From NCBI GenBank assembly GCA_005885325.1, contig VAYX01000108.1, positions 1-7,750 of the forward strand: a stretch of 7,750 nucleotides of DNA. Direction: 5' to 3'. The notes below the pieces were generated by a model. It was given only the letters and a program-made list of their open reading frames with translations. It searched no databases and had not been told where the DNA came from. This document shows, piece after piece, positions 1 to 5,564 of this stretch; position 1 is the first letter of the stretch, and every line of letters starts with the position of its first letter. Source of the stretch: Actinomycetota bacterium. Its GTDB lineage: Bacteria; Actinomycetota; UBA4738; HRBIN12. The translations under genes were made by a program, and so were the position numbers.

Positions 1-418
1 AACCGGGCGGATCGGGCTCGGATTCGTCCGAGGGTTCGGCCTGAAGCGGGGGGCCCTGGCGTCGACGCACGCCCACGACGCCCACAACGTGGTCGTCGTG
101 GGCGTGGACGACGGTGACATGGCCGTCGCGGTGAACCGCCTGGCGGAGACCGGCGGCGGCCAGGTCGCCGTGGCCGGCGGAGTCGTCCTGGGCGAGGTCC
201 CGTGCCCGTTCGGCGGCCTCCTCTCCGACCGGCCGGCCGAGGAGGTGGCCGCTGCCGTCCACGCCATGGGCAAGGCCGCCGAGGAGCTGGGTGTGAGCCT
301 CCCTTCACCGTTCATGGCCATGTCGTTCCTGGCGCTGTCGGTGGTGCCTGAGCTGAAGCTCACCGATCGCGGCCTGGTCGACGTGGACCGCTTCGAGCTG
401 GTGCCGCTCGAGGTCTAG
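1..418 (+). CDS. ade: Adenine deaminase, C-terminal part (5' end outside window)
   Basis: The visible 138 residues (frame from base 2, TAG at 416-418) match the C-terminal domain of bacterial adenine deaminase, the binuclear-metal amidohydrolase that turns adenine into hypoxanthine and ammonia in cytoplasmic purine salvage. Seen directly: GFGLKRGALAST followed by HAHDAHNVVVVG, the family's conserved 'GLKRGA..S..HDSHN..VVG' block, then GDMAVAVNRL, a GGGQVAV strand, PFGGLLSD, and near the end PFMAMSFLALSVVPELKLTDRGLVDV. These occur in family order and end where the family normally ends, so only the N-terminal two thirds (including the main metal-binding catalytic domain) is missing, cut off by the window edge and not by damage. 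An internal GTG at 89 is not the start, because conserved coding sequence runs in frame upstream of it. It converges on the transketolase gene with 6 bases between the stops. The call is solid; substrate choice within the family rests on similarity. Confidence 0.9.
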   Translation, partial: TGRIGLGFVRGFGLKRGALASTHAHDAHNVVVVGVDDGDMAVAVNRLAETGGGQVAVAGGVVLGEVPCPFGGLLSDRPAEEVAAAVHAMGKAAEELGVSLPSPFMAMSFLALSVVPELKLTDRGLVDVDRFELVPLEV

Positions 419-424
419 GACAAC

Positions 425-2254
425 TCAGGCGAGGGCGCGGCGGATCGTCGCCGCGATCTTCGGCCCGGAGATGCCGGCCCAGTCCCTGAGCTCCTCGGGC
501 TTCCCCGAGCCCGGCATCTCGGTGACCGCCTGCTTGACCAGGCGGCCCGAGAGGTCCCCCTCGCCGGCCAGCGCCTGGAGGACGGCGTCGCCGAGGCCGC
601 CGTCGATCCAGTGGTCCTCCACCACCACCACGAGTCCCGTCTCGCGAAGGGCGCGGGCAAGCGTCGCCGCGTCGATCGGCTTCACCGAGTACGCGTCGAT
701 GACCCGGACGGCCGTCCCTTCGCCCGACAGCTCGTCGGCCGCCTTCAGGGCCTCGTACACGGTCACGCCCGCTCCGACGATCGTCGCCCGATCACCGTGG
801 CCCGAGCGAAGGACCTTGCTCCCTCCGATGGGGAATCGCTCGTCCACGTCGTAGAGCTTCGGCGTCCCCTCCCGGGTGGTGCGGATGTACGAGATGCCCG
901 GGAGATCAGCCATGGCGGCCGTCAGCTTGGCGGCGGCGTTGCCGTCCGCCGGATACAGCACGGTCGAGCCGTGAACGGCCCGCATCATGGCCAGGTCCTC
1001 CAGGGCCATCTGCGAGGGGCCGTCCTCACCGATCGACACGCCGGCATGCGACCCGGAGAGCCGGAGGTTCGCCCGGCTGACCGCGGCCATCCGGATGAAG
1101 TCGTAGGCGCGGGTCAGGAACGCACCGAAGGTCGCAGCGAACGGCGTCTTGCCCAGGACCTGGAGGCCGACGGCCGCGCCGGCCATGCACTGCTCCGCGA
1201 TGAACATCTCGAGGAACCGGTCCGGTGCGACCCTCTGGAAATCCTCGGTGTGCGTGGAGTTGCCCACCTCCCCGTCCAGGACGACCACGCTGGGGTTCGC
1301 CGCCATCGCGGCGAGGGTCTCGCCGAACGCCTTCCGCGTGGCGACCGCGTCGTCGTAGCCGGGCAGCTGATACGTGAGGGGCTTCGGCGGTTGCGGGATC
1401 CGCAGCTCCGGCTTCGGCGGCGTGATCGTGATGTTCCTCGGCCCGCCGAGCTCCGTGATGGCCTTCTCCGCCTCCTCCTTCGACAGCGCCTTGCCGTGCC
1501 AGCCCTCCTTGTTGGCCAGGAAGGAGACGCCGTGGCCCTTCTCGGTCCTGGCCACTACGAGCACGGGCCTCCCGGCTTCCTCGGCCTCCCGGTAAGCGGC
1601 GTCGATGGCCGACACGTCGTGGCCGTCGATCTGGATGGCGTGCCACCCGAATGCTCTCGCGCGCTCGGCATAGACGTCGCCCTGCCACTCGAGCATGGTC
1701 GGGCCGCGCTGCCCCAGCCGGTTCATGTCGAGGATCGCGACCAGGTTGCCCGCCCCGTGGAACCAGGCGTTCGCCATGGCCTCCCACACGGATCCCTCGG
1801 CCGCCTCCGAGTCGCCCATCAGGACCCACACCCGGGCCGGGCTCTCGTCGATCTTCATCGCCAGCGCCATGCCGAGGCCGATGGGGAGGCCCTGGCCGAG
1901 CGACCCCGTGGCCACGTCGATCCACGGCATCTCCGGCAACGGGACGGGGTGGCCCTCGAGCGGGCTGCCGAGCTTGCGGAACGAGAGGAGCTGCTCGTCG
2001 GTGATGGCGCCGACGGCTTTCAGGACCGAGTACATGAGGGGGGAGGCGTGGCCCTTGGACAGGACGAAGCGGTCGTTGGCCTGGTTCTTCGGATCGGACA
2101 CGTCGTACCGGAGGTGGTCGGCGTAGAGCACGGCGAGCAGGTGCGCCGCCGACATGGACGAGGTGGGGTGGCCGGACCCGGCCTCGGTGGACGCGCGGAT
2201 GCTGTCCACCGCGAGCTGTGCCGCGAGCTCGTTCCACTCCTGGACCTTGTCCAT
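425..2254 (-). CDS. tkt: Transketolase, animal-type (short) form, complete
   Basis: This 609-residue, thiamine-diphosphate-dependent enzyme moves two-carbon ketol units between sugar phosphates in the cytoplasmic pentose phosphate pathway. Domains: PP/ThDP-binding (about 1-270), pyrimidine-binding (about 300-465), C-terminal (about 475-609). Visible motifs: SGHP with H29, KGHA with H69, GDSEAAEGSVWEA (147-159) with N178 in DMNRLGQ (Mg/ThDP binding, D148 and N178), IAEQ with the presumed catalytic E354, and GSHAGVSIGEDGPSQ (401-415). Q415 stands where yeast and E. coli enzymes have His, which is the human-TKT arrangement; alignment runs to the end (VEDHWIDGGLG, SGKPEEL). The third residue of the GDG motif is Ser here. 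The ATG at 2254 is chosen because AGGAGG lies 5-7 bases upstream and homology begins there; the frame stays open to 2572 but that part overlaps ligC and has no homology. It diverges from ligC and probably has its own promoter. Confidence 0.95.
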   Translation of the reverse strand: MDKVQEWNELAAQLAVDSIRASTEAGSGHPTSSMSAAHLLAVLYADHLRYDVSDPKNQANDRFVLSKGHASPLMYSVLKAVGAITDEQLLSFRKLGSPLEGHPVPLPEMPWIDVATGSLGQGLPIGLGMALAMKIDESPARVWVLMGDSEAAEGSVWEAMANAWFHGAGNLVAILDMNRLGQRGPTMLEWQGDVYAERARAFGWHAIQIDGHDVSAIDAAYREAEEAGRPVLVVARTEKGHGVSFLANKEGWHGKALSKEEAEKAITELGGPRNITITPPKPELRIPQPPKPLTYQLPGYDDAVATRKAFGETLAAMAANPSVVVLDGEVGNSTHTEDFQRVAPDRFLEMFIAEQCMAGAAVGLQVLGKTPFAATFGAFLTRAYDFIRMAAVSRANLRLSGSHAGVSIGEDGPSQMALEDLAMMRAVHGSTVLYPADGNAAAKLTAAMADLPGISYIRTTREGTPKLYDVDERFPIGGSKVLRSGHGDRATIVGAGVTVYEALKAADELSGEGTAVRVIDAYSVKPIDAATLARALRETGLVVVVEDHWIDGGLGDAVLQALAGEGDLSGRLVKQAVTEMPGSGKPEELRDWAGISGPKIAATIRRALA

Positions 2255-2261
2255 CCCGCCC

Positions 2262-2267
2262 TCCTGT
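2262..2267 (-). promoter_or_regulatory. Strong ribosome binding site of transketolase
   Basis: Read on the minus strand, AGGAGG precedes the ATG at 2254 by about seven bases (AGGAGGGCGGG-ATG). It fixes the transketolase start against the much longer open frame that continues to 2572. Confidence 0.8.
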
Positions 2268-2276
2268 TCGATCCCT

Positions 2277-2291
2277 TCGTTCGACGAACGA
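2277..2291. promoter_or_regulatory. 15-bp palindrome, possible operator in the transketolase leader
   Basis: TCGTTCG-A-CGAACGA is a perfect 7-bp inverted repeat around one central base, lying 23-37 bases upstream of the transketolase ATG and just downstream of a possible -10 box. The place and symmetry suit a dimeric regulator. The half-sites are in the opposite order to the actinobacterial LexA box (CGAAC-N4-GTTCG), so it is not an SOS box. No regulator is identified. An RNA hairpin is unlikely because the loop would be one base. Confidence 0.4.
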
Positions 2292-2305
2292 CCTCGACGC
2301 TCCAG

Positions 2306-2311
2306 CTTATC
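2306..2311 (-). promoter_or_regulatory. Possible -10 box for transketolase
   Basis: On the minus strand GATAAG matches four of six positions of TATAAT and would start a transcript near 2299, giving a leader of about 45 bases that contains both the palindrome and the ribosome binding site. No convincing -35 box lies at the right distance (only TGGCAA, 18 bases upstream), so this is a weak call. Confidence 0.25.
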
Positions 2312-2337
2312 GACCGAGCGTGCGAAGGCTTGCCATG

Positions 2338-2366
2338 TCGCCACTCCGGCCTCGGGCAGGGAAGAT
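2338..2366 (+). promoter_or_regulatory. Possible promoter of ligC, perhaps leaderless
   Basis: TCGCCA (2338-2343, four of six to TTGACA) is 17 bases from GAAGAT (2361-2366, loosely TAnnnT). The -10 would lie six bases before the GTG at 2373, the spacing seen for leaderless transcripts in actinobacteria. A weak alternative ribosome site, AGGGA at 2358-2362, overlaps the same bases, so either reading is possible. Confidence 0.3.
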
Positions 2367-2372
2367 AGCTGC

Positions 2373-3440
2373 GTGCGCCTGCCGGTCATGCCACCCGTCG
2401 CCCCCATGCTGGCCAAGCCCATCGAGAACATCCCAACCGGGCCGTTCAGCTTCGAGCCGAAGTGGGACGGCTTCCGCTCGATCGTCTTCCGCGACGGAGA
2501 GGAGGTCGAGATCGGCAGCCGCAACGAGCGCCCGATGACCCGGTACTTCCCGGAGGTCGTCGATGCGATCAAGGCGAACCTCCCGGAGCGGTGCGTCGTG
2601 GACGGCGAGGTCGTCGTCCCCGATCCGGCGGGTCGGCGTCTGGAGTTCGAGACGCTCCAGCAACGGATCCACCCGGCCGACAGCCGGGTCAGGCTGCTCG
2701 CCGAGCGGACCCCGGCGCATTTCGTGGCGTTCGACCTGCTGGCCCTGGGCGATCGTGACTACACGAGGGAACCGTTCGCGGGGCGGCGTCGCACCCTCGA
2801 GGAATCCCTCGCCGGCGCGGCCTCGCCGATCCACGTCACGCCCGCGACCACCGACCGAGACGTGGCCGACCGGTGGTTCCGCACGTTCGAAGGTGCGGGC
2901 CTCGACGGCTTGATCGCCAAGCCGCTCGACGGGACGTACCAGCCGGGCAAGCGGGTCATGTTCAAGATCAAGCACGTTCGGACCGCCGATTGCGTGGTCG
3001 CCGGCTACCGCGTGTACCGGAACGAGAAGCAGGCGATCGGCTCGCTCCTCCTCGGCCTTTACGAGGAGCTGGGCCAGCTCGCCAACGTCGGCGTCGTCGG
3101 CGCGTTCCCCATGGAGCAGCGCCGGAGGTTGTTCGAGGAGCTTCAGCCGCTCGTCACGACCTTCGATCAGCATCCCTGGAACTGGGCCAACGTCGAGCCC
3201 GGCGCACGAACCCCCCGGAGCGCCGAGACCAGCCGCTGGAGCGCCGGGAAGGATCTCTCGTTCGTGCCGCTGCGACCCGAACGCGTCGTCGAGGTCCGCT
3301 ATGACCACATGGAGGGGCCGCGCTTCAGGCACACCACTCAGTTCGTCCGGTGGCGCACCGACCGCGACCCATTGTCCTGCACCTTCGCCCAGCTCCAGGA
3401 GCCGGTCCGCTTCGACCTCGAGGACATCCTGGGCTCGTGA
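2373..3440 (+). CDS. ligC: ATP-dependent DNA ligase, LigC type
   Basis: This 355-residue ligase seals nicks in duplex DNA through a lysyl-AMP intermediate. Adenylation domain (about 1-200): motif I EPKWDGFR with the nucleotide-accepting K30, SRNERPMTRYFPE (49-61), VVDGEVV (75-81), FVAFDLLAL (117-125), EGAGLDGLIAKP (173-184, motif IV) and FKIKH (197-201, motif V). The OB-fold domain follows, with WNWA (269-272), GKDLSFVPLRPERVVEVRYD (292-311) and RFRH (317-320). Length and order match mycobacterial LigC (about 358 residues), which acts as an accessory repair ligase beside the NAD-dependent LigA. I prefer the GTG at 2373 because it gives MRLPVMPPVAPMLAK, parallel to the mycobacterial N-terminus; ATG 2388 would give a protein five residues shorter. 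The frame is open back to 2154, but that overlaps tkt and has no homology. No Ku, LigD or primase-polymerase gene lies in the window, so its repair partner is not shown by context. Confidence 0.93.
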   Translation: MRLPVMPPVAPMLAKPIENIPTGPFSFEPKWDGFRSIVFRDGEEVEIGSRNERPMTRYFPEVVDAIKANLPERCVVDGEVVVPDPAGRRLEFETLQQRIHPADSRVRLLAERTPAHFVAFDLLALGDRDYTREPFAGRRRTLEESLAGAASPIHVTPATTDRDVADRWFRTFEGAGLDGLIAKPLDGTYQPGKRVMFKIKHVRTADCVVAGYRVYRNEKQAIGSLLLGLYEELGQLANVGVVGAFPMEQRRRLFEELQPLVTTFDQHPWNWANVEPGARTPRSAETSRWSAGKDLSFVPLRPERVVEVRYDHMEGPRFRHTTQFVRWRTDRDPLSCTFAQLQEPVRFDLEDILGS

Positions 3441-3453
3441 CGCTTCGCTGGCC

Positions 3454-3471
3454 GGGGCTGCCTTCGGCCCC
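3454..3471 (+). terminator. GC hairpin after ligC, weak terminator candidate
   Basis: GGGG(CT)GCC-TTC-GGCCCC can fold with four G-C pairs, a two-base bulge and three more G-C pairs around a TTC loop, starting 13 bases after the ligC stop. There is no T-tract behind it, and a -10-like element of the next gene follows within five bases. It may attenuate ligC read-through or may be chance in GC-rich DNA. Confidence 0.3.
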
Positions 3472-3473
3472 CT

Positions 3474-3481
3474 GCTACCCT
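3474..3481 (+). promoter_or_regulatory. Extended -10 promoter, leaderless type
   Basis: GCTACCCT, preceded by T at 3473, reads TGnTAnnnT (TGCTACCCT, 3473-3481). Seven bases separate it from the ATG at 3489, so transcription would begin on or next to the start codon. No Shine-Dalgarno sequence is visible before that ATG, which fits a leaderless mRNA. Confidence 0.5.
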
Positions 3482-3488
3482 GTGCGCC

Positions 3489-4007
3489 ATGGCCGAGTTC
3501 AAGGAAGTTCGGGTCGAGCACCTCTATGTGAAGGTCCCGAACACCGACAAGCTGCGCAAGACGGCCGCCGGACGGCACCGCTTCCTGCTGGCGACCGGAT
3601 GGCGCGAGATGGAACGCAAGCTCGAGTTCGATCACGTGACGGTTCGCTACGAGCGGACGGGCCACACGCCGCTCAAGTCGCGCCTGCCCAAGGGCGAGGC
3701 CGAGGTCCCACGGATGGACCGTCGTCCTCGCGGCCAGTTCGGCGGGGGCGGCCGGGGCTTCGGCGGACGTGGCGGAGGGCGCGGGGGGCCTCGGGGAGGC
3801 GCCGGCGGACCACGAGGTGGTCCTGGCGCCGGGCGTGGAGGTGCAGGACGGGGTGCCCCGACACAGGCGGGCCCGCCGCCTGGAGGTGCGCCGCCACAAG
3901 CAGCCCCGCCGCCCGGAGGTGCGCCGCCACAAGCAGCCCCCCAGCCAAGCGGCGAACCACCCCAGGCCCAGCCGGCCGCTCCGCCGCCCGAGACCGCCCA
4001 GAAGTAG
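3489..4007 (+). CDS. Unrecognised protein with RGG-rich centre and Pro/Gln repeat tail
   Basis: I do not recognise this 172-residue protein. Residues 1-80 form a compact, strongly basic head (EVRVEHLYVKVPNTDKLRK at 6-24, then RHRFLLATGWREMERKLEF at 29-47) with a probable beta-alpha-beta look. Residues 81-123 are almost only Gly and Arg, with RGG at 94, 98, 102, 109 and 116 plus RG at 81, 89 and 121. Residues 124-172 are Pro/Gln/Ala/Gly, with 11-residue units at 129-139 and 140-150 (both PPPGGAPPQAA) and a degenerate third at 151-161. There is no signal peptide, membrane segment or cysteine. RGG tracts usually bind RNA or single-stranded nucleic acid and are disordered, so a nucleic-acid-associated or condensate-forming role is my inference. 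It follows ligC by 48 bases on the same strand but seems to have its own promoter. ATG 3489 is supported by the -10 spacing. That it is expressed is likely; its function is unknown. Confidence 0.7.
   Translation: MAEFKEVRVEHLYVKVPNTDKLRKTAAGRHRFLLATGWREMERKLEFDHVTVRYERTGHTPLKSRLPKGEAEVPRMDRRPRGQFGGGGRGFGGRGGGRGGPRGGAGGPRGGPGAGRGGAGRGAPTQAGPPPGGAPPQAAPPPGGAPPQAAPQPSGEPPQAQPAAPPPETAQK
3729..3857 (+). repeat. Gly/Arg low-complexity (RGG) tract
   Basis: This segment codes for residues 81-123 of the unrecognised protein and is built from GGN and CGN codons, giving five RGG triplets and three further RG pairs. It is a compositional repeat without a fixed period, and such tracts tend to expand and contract by slippage. 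Confidence 0.7.
3872..3971 (+). repeat. 33-bp in-frame tandem repeat, two good copies plus one decayed
   Basis: Bases 3875-3907 and 3908-3940 are identical at 32 of 33 positions (T/C at 3881/3914). A third copy follows to about 3971 with many changes. The period equals 11 codons (PPPGGAPPQAA), so copy changes keep the reading frame. The near identity of the first two copies beside a decayed third suggests a recent duplication. Confidence 0.8.
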
Positions 4008-4014
4008 CCTCAGA

Positions 4015-4029
4015 CCGAAGATCCTTCGG
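4015..4029 (+). terminator. Hairpin just after the RGG/PQ gene
   Basis: CCGAAG-ATC-CTTCGG is a perfect 6-bp stem with a 3-base loop, starting eight bases after the TAG at 4005-4007. The following bases (CCATTCTCCTT) are pyrimidine-rich but lack a real T-tract, so it is at best a weak intrinsic terminator. Its place between a stop codon and the kamA promoter supports a transcription-end role. Confidence 0.4.
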
Positions 4030-4038
4030 CCATTCTCC

Positions 4039-4067
4039 TTCAGAGCCGAACAGAACGCCCCTACGAT
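4039..4067 (+). promoter_or_regulatory. Sigma70-like promoter of kamA
   Basis: TTCAGA (4039-4044, four of six to TTGACA) and TACGAT (4062-4067, a good TAnnnT box) are separated by exactly 17 bases. A second -10-like TAGGAT overlaps at 4067-4072. Transcription would start near 4074, leaving a leader of about 66 bases that ends in the AAGGGAGGT ribosome site at 4128-4136. This shows kamA can be transcribed apart from the upstream gene. Confidence 0.5.
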
Positions 4068-4127
4068 AGGATTGGGTGTCGTTCCGTTCGCCGCTTCAGG
4101 TTTCGCCGGAGGCGGCCGAGTAGGGAG

Positions 4128-4136
4128 AAGGGAGGT
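4128..4136 (+). promoter_or_regulatory. Ribosome binding site of kamA, unusually close to GTG
   Basis: AAGGGAGGT is nearly complementary to the 3' end of 16S rRNA but leaves only three bases before the GTG at 4140, shorter than usual. There is no other start codon in frame close by, so it still decides this start. Confidence 0.65.
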
Positions 4137-4139
4137 CGG

Positions 4140-5558
4140 GTGAGCGACGAGCGCGCCGTCCACGGCAAGGCGGAACGGCCCAGGCACCAGTCGGGCAGGG
4201 CGCATGCCGCCGAGCAGCCGTTCCCCTACCCGCTGAAGCGCGAGTTCGTCGAGCCCGACTGGACGCGCTTTCCCGCCTACGCCGCGGTCACCGCCGAGGA
4301 GTGGGAGAGCGCCCAGTGGCAGCGCGCACACACCGTGAAGAACCTGGCGGAGCTGAAGCGGGCGCTCGGCGATCACCTCGACGACGAGCTGTACGCCGAC
4401 ATCGAGCGCGATCAGCAGGAGCGAGCCACGATGTCGATGCTGATCCCGCCCCAGATGATCAACACGATGGACCAGCGCGATCTGAGGAACGATCCCGTCC
4501 GGACCTACATGGCGCCCACGTTTTCCGACCGGCACCCCGAGTGGACGTCCCACCCCATGGCCGGTCGCGACAGCCTGCACGAGGCCGACATGTGGGCCGT
4601 GGAAGGGCTCACGCATCGCTACCCCACGAAGGTGCTGGCCGAGATGATCTCGACGTGCCCGCAGTACTGCGGGCATTGCACCCGGATGGACCTGGTGGGC
4701 AACGACACGGCGCAGATCCTGAAGTACAAGTTCGAGGCGAAGCAGCAGGAACGGTGGGACGCCATGCTCGCGTACCTGCGGCGGACCCCGTCCGTGCGTG
4801 ACGTGGTGGTCTCCGGCGGCGACGTGGCGAACATCCCGGTCAAGCGCCTGGTGGAGTTCGTCCTCGGCCTGCTGGACATCCCGACGATCCGCGACATCCG
4901 GCTGGCCACGAAAGGGCTGATGGGTCTGCCCCAGCACTTCCTCCAGGAGGACGTGCTGAAGGGCTACGAGGCGATGGCCACGCGCGCGCGCCAGCGCGAC
5001 GTGGACATCGCCATCCACACCCACATCAACGCAGCCCAGCAGGTCACGCCGCTCGTGGCCAGGGCAGTGGGCAAGCTCCTGGACATGGGGTACCGCGACG
5101 TCCGGAACCAGGGGGTCCTGCTCCGAGGGGTGAACACGACACCGCAGGCGCTCCTCGAGCTCTGTTTCACGCTCCTCGACCACGGCAAGGTCATGCCCTA
5201 CTACTTCTACATGTGCGACATGATCCCCAACTCCGAGCACTGGCGGACATCACTGGCTGAGGCCCAGGACCTGCAGTACGCGCTGCTCGGCTATCTGCCG
5301 GGATTCGCCACCCCACGCGTCGTGTGCGACGTGCCGTTCGTCGGCAAGCGGTGGGTCCACATGGCGAAGAACTACGACCGGACCCGGGGGATCTCCTACT
5401 GGACCAAGAACTACCGCACGGGGATCGAGTTCGACGACCCCGACGCGCTCTCACGCGAGTATCCGTACTACGACCCCATCTACACCCTGCCCGAAGAGGG
5501 GCAGGAGTACTGGCGGGAATACATCCGCAAGGGCCGGCGCGAGCTCCAGCCGGTCTGA
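4140..5558 (+). CDS. kamA: KamA-family radical SAM aminomutase (lysine 2,3-aminomutase-like)
   Basis: This 472-residue protein belongs to the radical-SAM, PLP-dependent 2,3-aminomutases; the type enzyme makes L-beta-lysine from L-lysine. The 4Fe-4S motif is CPQYCGHC (C173, C177, C180). R182 matches the Arg that binds the substrate carboxylate. SGGD lies at 225-228, HTHINAAQQVTP at 293-304 and NQGVLLRGVN at 323-332. D360 (in CDMIPNSEHWRT) and D397 (in VVCDVPFVGK) match the two Asp residues that hold the lysine side-chain amine in the Clostridium enzyme, and K403 matches the PLP lysine. Oddities: the glycine-rich PGGGGK loop is PFVGK, one residue shorter; CRHCTRRR has become CGHCTRMD; and the C-terminal Cys cluster that binds zinc is absent. 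The N-terminus (1-40) is polar and variable. The GTG start follows AAGGGAGGT by three bases, and no better start lies near. The family is certain; lysine as substrate is likely but unproven. Confidence 0.9.
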   Translation: MSDERAVHGKAERPRHQSGRAHAAEQPFPYPLKREFVEPDWTRFPAYAAVTAEEWESAQWQRAHTVKNLAELKRALGDHLDDELYADIERDQQERATMSMLIPPQMINTMDQRDLRNDPVRTYMAPTFSDRHPEWTSHPMAGRDSLHEADMWAVEGLTHRYPTKVLAEMISTCPQYCGHCTRMDLVGNDTAQILKYKFEAKQQERWDAMLAYLRRTPSVRDVVVSGGDVANIPVKRLVEFVLGLLDIPTIRDIRLATKGLMGLPQHFLQEDVLKGYEAMATRARQRDVDIAIHTHINAAQQVTPLVARAVGKLLDMGYRDVRNQGVLLRGVNTTPQALLELCFTLLDHGKVMPYYFYMCDMIPNSEHWRTSLAEAQDLQYALLGYLPGFATPRVVCDVPFVGKRWVHMAKNYDRTRGISYWTKNYRTGIEFDDPDALSREYPYYDPIYTLPEEGQEYWREYIRKGRRELQPV

Positions 5559-5564
5559 CCCGGC

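Noticed and set aside
419..424. Shared bidirectional terminator between ade and tkt
   Set aside because: Six bases cannot form a hairpin, and I found no clear stem with a T-tract reaching into either gene end.
2277..2291. SOS (LexA) box near ligC
   Set aside because: The actinobacterial box is CGAAC-N4-GTTCG. Here the half-sites are reversed and only one base apart.
611..2368. A 585-codon open frame on the plus strand opposite transketolase
   Set aside because: It is rich in Arg, Gly, His and Val without domains, typical of an antisense shadow. The opposite strand encodes a textbook transketolase.
2154..2372. N-terminal extension of the ligase to 2154
   Set aside because: It lies opposite the transketolase start, has no match to LigC, and the GTG at 2373 reproduces the known N-terminal sequence.
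2255..2572. N-terminal extension of transketolase to 2572
   Set aside because: It would overlap the conserved start of ligC, has no homology to transketolases, and the strong AGGAGG site points to ATG 2254.
3872..3971. CRISPR-like repeats
   Set aside because: Copies are directly adjacent with no spacers, in frame with a coding sequence, and encode a Pro/Gln repeat.
2307..5240. A 977-codon open frame on the minus strand spanning ligC, the RGG gene and kamA
   Set aside because: It is antisense to three genes with clear family motifs and has no recognisable motif of its own. GC-rich codon use depletes stops in the opposing frame, which explains it.
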